Positions 52,623 to 60,900 are shown, counted from the stretch's first letter. The stretch: DNA of 64,000 nt from Salinispirillum sp049115955 (GCA_049115955.1 JAGDZJ010000005.1:62001-126000); one strand, 5' to 3'. Made by a program: numbers and translations. Notes: generated by a model not told the origin, from the letters alone.

Positions 52623-52682
52623 TTAAAGATGCATTGTAGTTGCATCTTTAAAAGATGTACAATAAATGAATCTTTAAAAGAT
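52623..52682. promoter_or_regulatory. Tandem NsrR binding sites between ytfE and nnrS
   Basis: Site 1 is a perfect palindrome: TTAAAGATGCA (52623-52633), a 7-base spacer, TGCATCTTTAA (52641-52651). Site 2 has AAAGAT at 52651-52656 and ATCTTT at 52670-52675 with the same 25-base outer span. A third AAAGAT half-site starts at 52677. The three left arms start 26 bases apart. The sequence matches the known gammaproteobacterial NsrR motif (AAGATGCAT/ATGCATCTT), and an nsrR gene is nearby. Distance to nnrS ATG is 13-46 bases. Confidence 0.88.
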
Positions 52683-52694
52683 GAGATTTTTACC

Positions 52695-53867
52695 ATGTCG
52701 ACGCTCTTGTCGTTCGCCTTTCGGCCCTTCTTTTTAGCAACCGGCTTCTATGGGGCATTAATAGTGCTTTCGTGGGTCGGGTTTCTGTTCGCTGGGTGGC
52801 CGCTGCCCGTGGGATGGTCTCCCACCCACTGGCACAGCCATGAAATGATTTACGGGTTAGTACCGGCCTCCATCGCGGGCTTTCTGCTCACCGCAATCAC
52901 CAACTGGACGGGCGCAGCCCCCTTACGCGGGCTCCCATTGTTGGGCTTACTTGGGCTTTGGGTACTTGGCCGAGTTGGTATGTGGAGTGCTGGTTGGCTA
53001 CCCCAAGCGCTTTGGGTCATTGCGCTCGCCGACCTGCTCTTTCTACTGGTCTTGGCGGCCTACGTGACCACCATCCTGCTGCTGTATGGAAATCGGCGAA
53101 ACCTTATTTTGGTCATCGTTCTGCTGAGCATGGCGACCGGTAATTTGCTGATGCACCTTGGGTTTGTGCGCGGCACCTACACGCTGTTACAACAAGGTCA
53201 ACAACTCGGGCTGGGGCTGGTGGCGCTGTTGCTTGCCGTTATTGCCGGGCGCATTACGCCAGCGTTTACCGCTAACTGGCTACGCCAGCGGGGCAGCCAA
53301 GACACAGTAAAACGATCGCCGTGGCTTGATCGCCTTGCCTTAGGGTCTTTGGCGTTGTTAATTCCGCTCAATCTATGGGTCAGCAATTCTGCGCTGACCG
53401 GTGGCCTTGCGTTGGCCAGTGGACTCATCAACGGCTTTCGGCTGTGGCAATGGGCTGGCTGGCGTGCCGCTCGGGAGCCCCTCCTGTGGGTCCTCCACTT
53501 GGGTTATGCATGGTTGGTCGTCGCATTACTGCTGCGCGGCATCACCGAACTGCATTGGCTCCGCCTACCGCCTACGCTGTGGCAGCATGCCCTAGGGGTT
53601 GGCGCACTGGGCACCTTGGTGCTGGGTGTGATGCTTCGCGTATCGCTGGGGCACACAGGCCGCCCATTAAAATTACCGCGCTTTGCGGTCAGCATAGTGT
53701 GGTTGATCACTCTGGCCACGGTGTTACGCCTGCTGGCGGCCATGCAATTCGTACCCTATCGTTTAGGCATTACCGTATCAGCCACGGCTTGGTTTCTAGC
53801 CTTTCTGCTTTTTACCCTGTTATATTGGCCGATTTTAAGCCGCTCACGTATAGATGCTCACCCTTAA
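52695..53867 (+). CDS. nnrS: NnrS-family membrane protein (nitrosative stress response)
   Basis: NnrS is a haem- and copper-containing membrane protein found with denitrification and NO-stress genes; its exact chemistry is unsettled. The 390-residue protein starts MSTLLSFAFRPFF (ATG 52695); the longer open frame runs through the operators. It has about 12 helices and family hallmarks 'FAFRPFFLATGFYG', 'WHSHEMIYGLVPASIAGFLLTAI' with conserved His, 'LLAVIAGRITPAFTANWLR' and 'GALGTLVLGVMLRVSLGHTGRPL'. NsrR sites directly precede it, and nsrR follows by 17 bases, implying an autoregulated nnrS-nsrR unit. Confidence 0.93.
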   Translation: MSTLLSFAFRPFFLATGFYGALIVLSWVGFLFAGWPLPVGWSPTHWHSHEMIYGLVPASIAGFLLTAITNWTGAAPLRGLPLLGLLGLWVLGRVGMWSAGWLPQALWVIALADLLFLLVLAAYVTTILLLYGNRRNLILVIVLLSMATGNLLMHLGFVRGTYTLLQQGQQLGLGLVALLLAVIAGRITPAFTANWLRQRGSQDTVKRSPWLDRLALGSLALLIPLNLWVSNSALTGGLALASGLINGFRLWQWAGWRAAREPLLWVLHLGYAWLVVALLLRGITELHWLRLPPTLWQHALGVGALGTLVLGVMLRVSLGHTGRPLKLPRFAVSIVWLITLATVLRLLAAMQFVPYRLGITVSATAWFLAFLLFTLLYWPILSRSRIDAHP

Positions 53868-53884
53868 AATAGGAAACAACGCGC

Positions 53885-54328
53885 ATGCACATCACGCGCT
53901 ATACAGACTACGCCCTGCGCGTGATGATATTTTCGGCGCTAAAGGGCGACGAGCTATCCACCATTCAGGAAATAGCGACGCACTACGATATTTCTAAAAA
54001 CCACTTAATGAAGGTCGTACAGCAACTTAACACGCAGGGTTATGTACAGGCCCTGCGTGGCAAAAATGGCGGCTTACGTTTAAGCCGCTCGCCTGCCGAT
54101 ATCAACCTAGGGAAGCTGTTTCGCGACACCGAGCAGGATATGGCACTGGTCGAGTGCTTTAACGCCCGTTCAGACTGCGCTATTTCACCCGCCTGTGAAT
54201 TGCGCCGCATACTGCAAGAAGCCTTACAGGCCTTTGTCGCTACGTTAGACCAATACACCTTGGCTGATATCGTTGACCACCGTAGACCCGAGCTTATTCA
54301 CTTGCTCCAGTTGGGCAGTCCGGCGTAG
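53885..54328 (+). CDS. nsrR: Nitric-oxide-sensing transcriptional repressor NsrR (Rrf2 family)
   Basis: NsrR is a [Fe-S] Rrf2 repressor whose cluster reacts with NO, releasing target promoters. The 147-residue protein has the winged helix with 'NHLMKVVQQLNTQGYVQALRGKNGGLRLSR', very like NsrR, and three cysteines C91, C98 and C104 (ECFNARSDCAISPAC), the NsrR ligand pattern with a two-residue longer first gap than in E. coli (91, 96, 102). 'YTLADIVDHRRPEL' also matches. It is downstream of nnrS and near its own likely operators. Confidence 0.94.
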   Translation: MHITRYTDYALRVMIFSALKGDELSTIQEIATHYDISKNHLMKVVQQLNTQGYVQALRGKNGGLRLSRSPADINLGKLFRDTEQDMALVECFNARSDCAISPACELRRILQEALQAFVATLDQYTLADIVDHRRPELIHLLQLGSPA

Positions 54329-54371
54329 ATTGGGCTGCTGTTCAATTTGTCCGGTTCACAACCGACCAAGC

Positions 54372-55247
54372 CTACTCTGCGCTCACCATACCGGCCAATT
54401 GACGCCAATAGCCATTCACGTCGCCCTCCGGCATGGCGCAGTGTTCGTCATTCGTCAAGGCGCGGCTGAAGTGCCCCACCCAAGCCAGGGTGACCTCCGG
54501 CTCCGGGCTGATGCGTACCACGTCCACCAAACCCGCCATGCTGGATAAGTCGTTGATGAGGTTGTATCGACTGCCAGACTGCGTCTGAATGCCATTGAGT
54601 ACAAACACCGGCTGATTTTCTTGGCTATGCACCAGCCGCCCACCGGGATATTTCAGGCAGCACAGTTCACACGCATCCTTCATGCGATTCTCCGAGCGCG
54701 CCGTAAAACAACGCGCCGAGAACGCCAAGGGCAAGTGACCGAAGGCGAATACTTCCAAGGCAAACCGCGACCGGGCGGCCATCACAGCAGGATCCGCCAG
54801 CAGCGCCGCCAGCCACGTGCGCGATAATTCCACCGGCATCACCCAACCCTGCATACCCAATGTAAGCAGGCGGAGCAAGGCACTGGCGTTGTAAACATTA
54901 AGGGCTGACCCGGCAACAAACGGCAACCCGTTGTTGTGGCACAGTTGTATGGCGGCAACGTCGTTAGCTTCGATAACGAATTCGCCGTTGTCACACCACG
55001 CCGCCAGCTCCTTCAGTTCACCCGCCGACTCGATCAGCGTCAGCGTCGACAGCACGACTTTCTTACCCGCATCACGCAGCTCTCGTGCTATGGCGCGATA
55101 GTCGTCGGCCGATAACGCGCGCCGCTTGCTGCACACGGTTTCGCCGAGGTACACCCTGTCCACGGGCGACGCCGCTACCTTCTGATAGAAATCCAGCATC
55201 GTTTGACGGGGCCAGAAATAGGGTACCGGGCCTAAAGACAATTGCAT
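54372..55247 (-). CDS. ubiV: Anaerobic ubiquinone hydroxylation protein UbiV (U32 family)
   Basis: UbiV and UbiU form a [4Fe-4S] complex that hydroxylates ubiquinone precursors without O2. The ATG at 55247 (AAGGAG eight bases upstream) gives 291 residues; a TTG at 55253 is less likely. With this start the cluster cysteines fall at 39, 180, 193 and 197 ('EAVCSKRRA'-like GETVCSKRRA, 'SARCFTARSE', 'DACELCCLKYPGG'), the same numbers as in E. coli UbiV. 'SQENQPVFVLNGIQTQSG' is also conserved. It follows ubiU by 13 bases. Confidence 0.95.
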   Translation of the reverse strand: MQLSLGPVPYFWPRQTMLDFYQKVAASPVDRVYLGETVCSKRRALSADDYRAIARELRDAGKKVVLSTLTLIESAGELKELAAWCDNGEFVIEANDVAAIQLCHNNGLPFVAGSALNVYNASALLRLLTLGMQGWVMPVELSRTWLAALLADPAVMAARSRFALEVFAFGHLPLAFSARCFTARSENRMKDACELCCLKYPGGRLVHSQENQPVFVLNGIQTQSGSRYNLINDLSSMAGLVDVVRISPEPEVTLAWVGHFSRALTNDEHCAMPEGDVNGYWRQLAGMVSAE

Positions 55248-55260
55248 GATCAAAACTCCT

Positions 55261-56256
55261 TCAGTTCCATTTACGGTAGTAAGCGCCCAACGTGGTTTGG
55301 CTGCCTTCTGACAAGTCTTCTAGGGTTTGGCTCCACTCACTCTGCACTTGGAAGCGCGTAGGGTCCGCCAGCATGGCATCGATGGCAGCTCGCCACACGC
55401 GCGTGACGTCGGCCACATAGATGGGACTGCGCTGGCGACCTTCTATTTTTACCGCCTTGATGCCTTCGGCGTGCAATTGCGGCAATAGCTCCAGCGTATT
55501 CAGACTGGTCGGTTCTTCCAGCATATGGTAGTTGTGTTCGTCGACGCGGAACCGCCCTTTGCACAGGGTGGGATAACCGGCTTGCTCGTGGGGCGCAAAC
55601 CGATCGATCAGCACGTCATTCAGCCGCGACTCAAGCCTGTCACCATGGTTACTCCAGCGTACAAACTCGGCCGGTGAACACGCGCCCTGCGTATTAGGCG
55701 ACTGACCCGTCAGATAGGAACTGAGGTAGCAACGCCCCTCCGCCATGATGCACAGACTGCCATAGGCAAACACTTCCAGTTCTGTAGTGGTCGCCCGTGC
55801 CAGCGCCCGCACCTGACCCATCGACAACACCCGTGGCAGAACCACGCGACGCACCGAAAACTGTTCCGTATAGAACGCCACGGCAGCGGCATTAGTCGCC
55901 GACGCCTGTACCGACAGATGGACCTCAATATCAGGGTGCCGGTCAGCGACATAGGCCAGCAGCGCCAAGTCAGCCACGATCAACACATCCACACCTGTGG
56001 CAACCGCCTGATCAATGGCCTCGTACCAACTCGCCTCCATACCCGGATGCGCAAAAGTATTGACCGCTAAGTGAAGTCGCTTTCCCTGCTTATGAGTGAG
56101 CTGCACCGCTTGTCTGAGTTCGTCGACGCTTAAGTTCAAACCGGAAAAGTGGCGCGCATTGGTGCCACCACGCAAACCGACATAGACGGCGTCCGCACCA
56201 TTGTTCAACGCGGCTTTTAACGCTGGCAAGCTGCCAGCCGGGCAAAGTAGTTCCAT
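55261..56256 (-). CDS. ubiU: Anaerobic ubiquinone hydroxylation protein UbiU (U32 family)
   Basis: The partner of UbiV. The 331-residue protein starts MELLCPAGSLPALKAAL and contains the peptidase-U32 fold without protease function. Fe-S ligands are C169, C176, C193 and C232 (GSLCIMAEGRC, TQGACSP, YPTLCKGRF), identical in numbering to E. coli UbiU. 'VKIEGRQRSPIYVADVTRVWR' is the family's C-terminal signature. It is transcribed with ubiV and is divergent from ubiT. Together they let the cell make ubiquinone during nitrate respiration; the aerobic genes ubiE, ubiJ and ubiB are also in this window. Confidence 0.95.
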   Translation of the reverse strand: MELLCPAGSLPALKAALNNGADAVYVGLRGGTNARHFSGLNLSVDELRQAVQLTHKQGKRLHLAVNTFAHPGMEASWYEAIDQAVATGVDVLIVADLALLAYVADRHPDIEVHLSVQASATNAAAVAFYTEQFSVRRVVLPRVLSMGQVRALARATTTELEVFAYGSLCIMAEGRCYLSSYLTGQSPNTQGACSPAEFVRWSNHGDRLESRLNDVLIDRFAPHEQAGYPTLCKGRFRVDEHNYHMLEEPTSLNTLELLPQLHAEGIKAVKIEGRQRSPIYVADVTRVWRAAIDAMLADPTRFQVQSEWSQTLEDLSEGSQTTLGAYYRKWN

Positions 56257-56323
56257 ATCAGGTATTTCCTAGGGAGCCTCTGAATTTGCCGATGCAGAGT
56301 AATATTCATTGGTACGTCATACA

Positions 56324-56365
56324 TTGATCTGACGCAGTAAATGGTCGAAATAATATGGCTAACAT
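56324..56365 (+). promoter_or_regulatory. Candidate FNR-type promoter of ubiT
   Basis: TTGAT at 56324-56328 is a perfect FNR half-site; the right half (CGCAG, 56333-56337) matches poorly. TAACAT (56360-56365) is a four-of-six -10 whose centre lies exactly 32 bases from the box centre, the class-II distance. The predicted start would be near 56372, just before the AAGGAG of ubiT. Spacing supports the site although the second half-site is weak. Confidence 0.45.
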
Positions 56366-56387
56366 AAACGCTTTAAGGAGCCTAAAC

Positions 56388-56882
56388 ATGACCTACCAAT
56401 GGCAGCACATATCCACTAAGGCGAAGGGCGTTAATAAACACCTGCTATTACGAGGTATACCCCTATTACCAACGCGGTTAATAGTGCATACACTCAATAT
56501 TGTGGTGCAAAAAATACTACGTCCTTATGTTGCGCAAGGTGATCTGGATTGTTTAATAAACCACGTGCTCAAGGTGGAAATTTCCGATATTAATATGCAC
56601 ATTAACGTAACGCTGAAGCAGCGCCAGATAGTATTAAGCGATGGCAGTGCTCAACCCGGCGATGTGGCCTTCACAGGCGACCTGCACAGCTTTTTGCAGT
56701 TGGCTTTGCAGTTGCAGGATCCGGACAGTTTGTTTTTTCGGCGCAAATTGATGATTTCGGGAGACACCGCATTGGGTTTGACGATACGGAATTGTCTAGA
56801 CCGGCTGGAAGCTAAAACCGTTATGCCAGCGCCGCTGTACCAGTCGTTGTCGGCAGCAGAGCGGCTGTTGGCGGATGAATAA
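56388..56882 (+). CDS. ubiT: Anaerobic ubiquinone accessory factor UbiT (SCP2 domain)
   Basis: UbiT is the anaerobic counterpart of UbiJ: a lipid-binding SCP2 protein needed with UbiUV. The 164-residue protein starts MTYQWQH at 56388 with AAGGAG seven bases upstream; an 11-residue upstream extension is less likely. The SCP2 core is 'VEISDINMHINVTLKQRQIVLSDG' to 'FFRRKLMISGDTALGLTIRNCLD' (in parts), and 'RLEAK' ends the domain. It is divergent from ubiUV, the usual arrangement, and convergent with moaB. Confidence 0.92.
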   Translation: MTYQWQHISTKAKGVNKHLLLRGIPLLPTRLIVHTLNIVVQKILRPYVAQGDLDCLINHVLKVEISDINMHINVTLKQRQIVLSDGSAQPGDVAFTGDLHSFLQLALQLQDPDSLFFRRKLMISGDTALGLTIRNCLDRLEAKTVMPAPLYQSLSAAERLLADE

Positions 56883-56918
56883 AGCGCTAGGGAATCGCTG
56901 AAGTATCCGCACGGTGCT

Positions 56919-56961
56919 CTACCGGCGGGTGCCTTTCTGTATGGGTACACACCGCCGGTAG
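56919..56961. terminator. GC-rich hairpin between convergent ubiT and moaB
   Basis: CTACCGGCGG (56919-56928) and CCGCCGGTAG (56952-56961) pair perfectly over 10 bp, extended by TG/CA past a bulge. It sits in the 90-base gap between two convergent stops and may end both transcripts, although neither side has a long T run. Confidence 0.55.
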
Positions 56962-56972
56962 GAAGCGCAGAC

Positions 56973-57524
56973 TCAACCGCGACCGCTTCGCGTGGCGCAG
57001 TTCTCCACATTCACATTCAAGTGCGGCACGAAATTGCAGGGCTGCCGGGTGCTGTTTAATTGCTCCGCAAGGATGCCGTCCCACGCGGTGCGACACGCAT
57101 TGGTTGAACCGGGCACGCAAAAAATCATGGTCGCGTTCGCCAGCCCGGCAATGGCACGGCTCTGTACGGTGGATGTACCCACATCGGCAAACGACAGATG
57201 GCGAAACAGCTCACCAAACCCCTCTACCGTTTTGTCGAACAAAACGCCCAAGGCTTCCGGTGTCGAATCGCGTGCCGTCAAGCCAGTGCCCCCCGTCACT
57301 AACACCACTTGAACCGAAGGGTCGGCAATCCAGTCCGACACCACAGCACGCATGGCATAGACATCGTCTTTGACAATGCACCGTGTCGCCAGTCGGTGCC
57401 CGGCGGTCGTCAGGCGGTCAACCAGTAGATCACCTGATGTATCATTGTCGGCGGTGCGCGTATCCGATACGGTCAACACCGCGATGTTCAGCGGAATAAA
57501 TTGTTCTGTAGCATGATTTCCCAT
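56973..57524 (-). CDS. moaB: Molybdenum cofactor biosynthesis protein MoaB (molybdopterin adenylyltransferase type)
   Basis: MoaB/MogA-type proteins adenylate molybdopterin before Mo insertion. The ATG ending at 57524 has GGAG six bases upstream and gives 183 residues; a longer frame to 57557 is less likely. Conserved features are 'LTVSDTRTADNDTSGDLL', the substrate-binding 'VLVTGGTGLTARDSTPEAL' and 'IFCVPGSTNACRTAWDGIL'. It lies downstream of moaA with a repeat element between, so it may be transcribed separately if that element terminates. Confidence 0.93.
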   Translation of the reverse strand: MGNHATEQFIPLNIAVLTVSDTRTADNDTSGDLLVDRLTTAGHRLATRCIVKDDVYAMRAVVSDWIADPSVQVVLVTGGTGLTARDSTPEALGVLFDKTVEGFGELFRHLSFADVGTSTVQSRAIAGLANATMIFCVPGSTNACRTAWDGILAEQLNSTRQPCNFVPHLNVNVENCATRSGRG

Positions 57525-57569
57525 GGTTTTCTCCGGTGGTGTAATGATTGATTCCATAGAGAGCGCTTA

Positions 57570-57689
57570 AAAACCTCAGAGGCGAAAATCTGGCTAGGCA
57601 AAAAAGACCGAAAAGAGTCGAGTTTACAGGTCGTAAACGAGCGATTTGAGGGCTTTTTTAACAACGCCAGATTGAGAAAAAGAGGTTTT
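57570..57689. repeat. Palindromic repeat element, full copy B (120 bp)
   Basis: This copy begins AAAACCTC and ends GAGGTTTT like copy A. Its nested arms are AATCTGGC with GCCAGATT (perfect), AAAAAAG with CTTTTTT (then A-G mismatch and CC/GG), and GTTTAC with GTAAAC (perfect) around a five-base loop. Where the arms differ from copy A, both sides usually change together. It sits between moaA and moaB on the minus strand; its last bases overlap the moaA TAA stop. The CTTTTTTAAC tract next to a stem could act in termination. Confidence 0.85.
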
Positions 57690-58657
57690 TATCCGCCCAG
57701 CATGGATAAGTCTCGGGTAGCTCCTACATTATGCTCATGCAAACCATGAGTAGCGGTTTTGTTGCCCAAAGCACGTTGAATCACTGCCGCCAATTCGTCG
57801 GCGTCGGTATCGCTCTGCAACCATGGGCGTAATTCATAGCCTTGTTCGCCAAACAAACATAAATGCAGTTTGCCTTGTGCCGACACACGCAGGCGATTAC
57901 AGGAAGCACAGAAGCCAGCACCGTAGGGCATGATCAGGCCGATGCGGCCAGCGTAGTCGGGGTGCCAGAACTCTTCCGCTGGCCCGGCGTCTCGGCGGCG
58001 CACGATGGACTGCCAACCTTCCAACAACAGCTGTTGCTTTGTCGCCTGTAACGAGATGTGATGATGGGCATGAAAATCAGGCTGGTCGCCGATTTCCATC
58101 ACTTCAATGAAGCGCAAGGTCACGGGCATAGTACGCAACCAGTCCAGATAACGACTGAGTTGGTCGTTCACGCCTTTCATATAGACCACGTTAATTTTGA
58201 CGTCTAGACCTAGCGCAATGGCTTTTTCCACACCTTGCAGTACCTCACGCAGGCGGTCGTGCCCGGTTATTGCTTTGAACTGTTGTGCGTCCAGGCTGTC
58301 CATACTGACATTGATCTGATCGAGCCCGGCATCACGCCACTGTTTCACCTGCCGTGGCAGGCGATAGCCATTGGTTGTTAATGCCACTCTCTCAATGCCC
58401 AGAGTATGGTGAGCGATCTCTATGATCTCTGGTAAATCCTTACGAATGGACGGTTCACCGCCGGTCAATCGCACCTTACGCGTGCCCAAGGCCGTAAAGG
58501 TACTCAGCAAGCGTCGTATCTCAGCCGTCGTTAAAAACGTGGGCCGATCCGCCCCCTGATACCCATTGGGCAAACAGTAGGTGCACCGAAAATTACAGAC
58601 TTCGGTCACCGATAGGCGGAGGTAATAAAAACGACGACCAAAGTGGTCCATTAACAT
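57689..58657 (-). CDS. moaA: GTP 3',8-cyclase MoaA (radical SAM)
   Basis: MoaA makes (8S)-3',8-cyclo-7,8-dihydroGTP from GTP, the first step of molybdenum cofactor synthesis. The 322-residue protein has the radical-SAM cluster C21-x3-C25-x2-C28 (CNFRCTYC), 'RLTGGEPSIRKDL', and the second C-terminal cluster 'FCASCNRLRVSAQGKLHLCLF'. It ends in the required Gly-Gly (LSMLGG), so the C-terminus is intact even though a repeat element begins on its stop codon. It follows the parvulin gene by 15 bases and belongs to the nar transcript. Confidence 0.95.
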   Translation of the reverse strand: MLMDHFGRRFYYLRLSVTEVCNFRCTYCLPNGYQGADRPTFLTTAEIRRLLSTFTALGTRKVRLTGGEPSIRKDLPEIIEIAHHTLGIERVALTTNGYRLPRQVKQWRDAGLDQINVSMDSLDAQQFKAITGHDRLREVLQGVEKAIALGLDVKINVVYMKGVNDQLSRYLDWLRTMPVTLRFIEVMEIGDQPDFHAHHHISLQATKQQLLLEGWQSIVRRRDAGPAEEFWHPDYAGRIGLIMPYGAGFCASCNRLRVSAQGKLHLCLFGEQGYELRPWLQSDTDADELAAVIQRALGNKTATHGLHEHNVGATRDLSMLGG

Positions 58658-58672
58658 GGCGGTGTACCCGGT

Positions 58673-59452
58673 TTATTGCATCATGGGCGAAGCACTGACC
58701 TGCAACGCGAGCCCGCTGATGTCGGCGTTGGCCAACAGCTGTTCGATGTACTGCGCCACCGCCTTGCGACGCACGCGTTCGTTGAGGTAGTCCGCGATTC
58801 TGTCCTGCACCTCTGCGAAGGGCAGCAAGCGGCCATCAACACGGCGGTTGACACGCACCAGATGAAAGCCGTAGCGCGTTTCTACCGGGTAGGGCAATAC
58901 CCCCACGGTGGCATTGAAGACAATGCGCTCAAATTCCGCCACGGTGTCACCGCGCGTTATTTGACCAAGATGACCACCGTCGCCACTACTGCTGCAAATG
59001 GAATGGGCTTTCGCCAGACGTGCCATGGCTTTGGGGTCTCGTTGCAGGGTAAGCAGCAAGGCTTCGGCCCGCTCTTTTGCGGCGACCCGCTCAACGTCAT
59101 CTTGCGGATCGGCAGCGATCAGGATATGACTGACATCGAGCAACGGCGACGTGGTAAAGCGCTGCGGGTTGGCGTGAAAATACGCCTCACACTCGGCACG
59201 ACTGGCCTGCGGTATAGCCACTTCCAGCTCAATCAACTGTTCAATTAACTCTTCCTGCTCGGCAGACGTTTCCAGTTGTTCAATGTCTGCTTGCGGCAGG
59301 CCTAGTGCTAACGCGCGCTGGCGCAGCACTTCTCCAACCACCAAGGTCATGGCGGCGTTATGTTCAGCCTCTTCTTTGCTGGGCGACGGATGGTACTGCA
59401 TTTCCCGAAAAATACGTTCGGGTGCGATGGCAATGTTGTTTACAGTGATCAT
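58673..59452 (-). CDS. PpiC-type (parvulin) peptidyl-prolyl isomerase of the nar operon
   Basis: The 259-residue protein has an N-terminal helical part resembling NifM/SurA-like chaperones and a parvulin domain at about residues 105-215 ('VSHILIAADPQDD', 'AKAHSICSSSGDGGHLGQITRGDTVAEFERIVFN', 'VETRYGFHLVRVNRR' in parts). There is no signal peptide, so it should act in the cytoplasm. Genes of this type follow narI in pseudomonads and halophiles and are thought to help nitrate reductase mature. It starts 15 bases after narI. Direct evidence for its client is lacking. Confidence 0.88.
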   Translation of the reverse strand: MITVNNIAIAPERIFREMQYHPSPSKEEAEHNAAMTLVVGEVLRQRALALGLPQADIEQLETSAEQEELIEQLIELEVAIPQASRAECEAYFHANPQRFTTSPLLDVSHILIAADPQDDVERVAAKERAEALLLTLQRDPKAMARLAKAHSICSSSGDGGHLGQITRGDTVAEFERIVFNATVGVLPYPVETRYGFHLVRVNRRVDGRLLPFAEVQDRIADYLNERVRRKAVAQYIEQLLANADISGLALQVSASPMMQ

Positions 59453-59467
59453 GATGTTGTCTCCCCA

Positions 59468-60160
59468 TCATCTGGCGTTTGGTTTCCGGCGTACCACTTG
59501 GTAATTTCTACCCAGATACTTCACCGGCACACTCCACACGTGAACCAAGCGACTGAACGGGAAGACCACAAACAGCGTCATGCCCAAGAACACATGTGAC
59601 TTATAGATCCAATGCACGTCGGCAATGAACTCCGCCGCCGCCAAGCCACGAAAGGTCACGGTGTACTGCGCCCAGTTCATCAGTTTCAGCATCTCAGCGC
59701 CTTCCGGGTGTGTGGCTGACACCGGAATACTGAGCAGGCCCAGAATCAACTGCGCGTACAGCAGCAAAAGAATCGTTAAATCCATAAAGCTGCTGGTGGC
59801 GCGTATCCGTGGGTTGGTAAACCGCCGAATGATCAGCATGGTCAGACCGTAGAAGCAAATAACGCCAAACAGCCCACCGGCCACCATGGCCAACATTTGT
59901 TTCGCAGCGGTACTGACACCCAGCGCATACCACACCTGCGCCGGCATCAGTAGGCCGAAGAAGTGCCCAACCAGAATACCGAGAATGCCAATGTGAAAGG
60001 CAATACTCCCACGCCGTAAATTCTTACCTTCTAAAAATTGGCTGGAGCTGGCTTTCCAAGTGTATTGCTCTCGGTCATAACGAATGACGCTGCCGACCAA
60101 AAAGATGGTCAGGGCAATGTACGGATAGATACCAAAAGCCAAAGTGTTGATGAAATTCAT
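59468..60160 (-). CDS. narI: Respiratory nitrate reductase gamma subunit NarI
   Basis: NarI is the dihaem cytochrome b subunit that oxidises quinol and anchors NarGH. The 230-residue protein has five helices and conserved histidine haem ligands ('GSIAFHIGILGILVGHFFGLLMP' carries the first pair; 'HWIYKSHVFLGMTLFVVFPFSRLVHVWS' the second). The N-terminus 'MNFINTLAFGIYPYIALTIFLVGSVIRYDR' is typical. The ATG overlaps the narJ stop by four bases. Confidence 0.96.
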   Translation of the reverse strand: MNFINTLAFGIYPYIALTIFLVGSVIRYDREQYTWKASSSQFLEGKNLRRGSIAFHIGILGILVGHFFGLLMPAQVWYALGVSTAAKQMLAMVAGGLFGVICFYGLTMLIIRRFTNPRIRATSSFMDLTILLLLYAQLILGLLSIPVSATHPEGAEMLKLMNWAQYTVTFRGLAAAEFIADVHWIYKSHVFLGMTLFVVFPFSRLVHVWSVPVKYLGRNYQVVRRKPNAR

Positions 60161-60897
60161 GCCTTATCCTCCTGCAACGCCGCAGGCCTCTGGCTGGCGT
60201 CTTCCGGCAAATTAAGGGGTATGTATTGGTCGCGGCGCTGTTGTTCGCTGGGTTTGCTGGTGCCCGTGCCACAGGCGTCTTGCGCGTCGCCGGGGCCAAA
60301 GGTGACCGCTTCCTCTTCCCATACTTTATCCAGCGCAGCACGGGTGTCGTCGCGCTCTTCTCCGCGTACCGTGGTACGCAGCTCATCGAGATTTACCCGC
60401 ACATCGGCCAGCTCCAGTAAGGCATGGAATAGCACGTCGTAGTTGCTTTTCCGGTGCTCCAAGCGGCAAGCCAATACAGCCAGTACGGGCGATATTTCAG
60501 CGAGCCCCTCGCGCGCATTCACGGCACCTTGGGTGCTGAGAAACTCCAGAAAAAGCGGTAGATAGTCCGGCAGCTCTCGCTGACTGAGCTCTAGTCCGGC
60601 CGTACGGTACTGCGCCAACAAATCCACCATGGCTTGCCCGCGGTCACGCGACTCGCCGTGCACGTGCTCAAACAACAGCAACGATAAAGAGCGACCTTTT
60701 TCAAACAGACCATCGTATTCCGACTGCCAGTCATCAAGGTCGGCCTCGGTGCGGGTGCGCACGAACTGCATCAATTGCGTGCGGACTTTCTTCGACAGCG
60801 ACATCGCCTGCACGGCCTCAAGCAAGTCCACTTGATGGTCGATCAAATCCACGGTGGGGTAATCCATAAGGCGAGATAACACATTCAAGGTTGTCAT
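60157..60897 (-). CDS. narJ: Nitrate reductase molybdenum cofactor assembly chaperone NarJ
   Basis: NarJ binds apo-NarG to allow cofactor insertion and membrane docking; it is not part of the final enzyme. The 246-residue acidic helical protein shows the family segments 'LSRLMDYPTVDLIDHQ', 'YDGLFEKGRSLSLLLFEHVHGESRDRGQAMVDLL' (in parts) and 'ELPDYLPLFLEFLS'. The C-terminus is polar and variable. It starts four bases after narH. Confidence 0.95.
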   Translation of the reverse strand: MTTLNVLSRLMDYPTVDLIDHQVDLLEAVQAMSLSKKVRTQLMQFVRTRTEADLDDWQSEYDGLFEKGRSLSLLLFEHVHGESRDRGQAMVDLLAQYRTAGLELSQRELPDYLPLFLEFLSTQGAVNAREGLAEISPVLAVLACRLEHRKSNYDVLFHALLELADVRVNLDELRTTVRGEERDDTRAALDKVWEEEAVTFGPGDAQDACGTGTSKPSEQQRRDQYIPLNLPEDASQRPAALQEDKA

Positions 60898-60900
60898 GGC

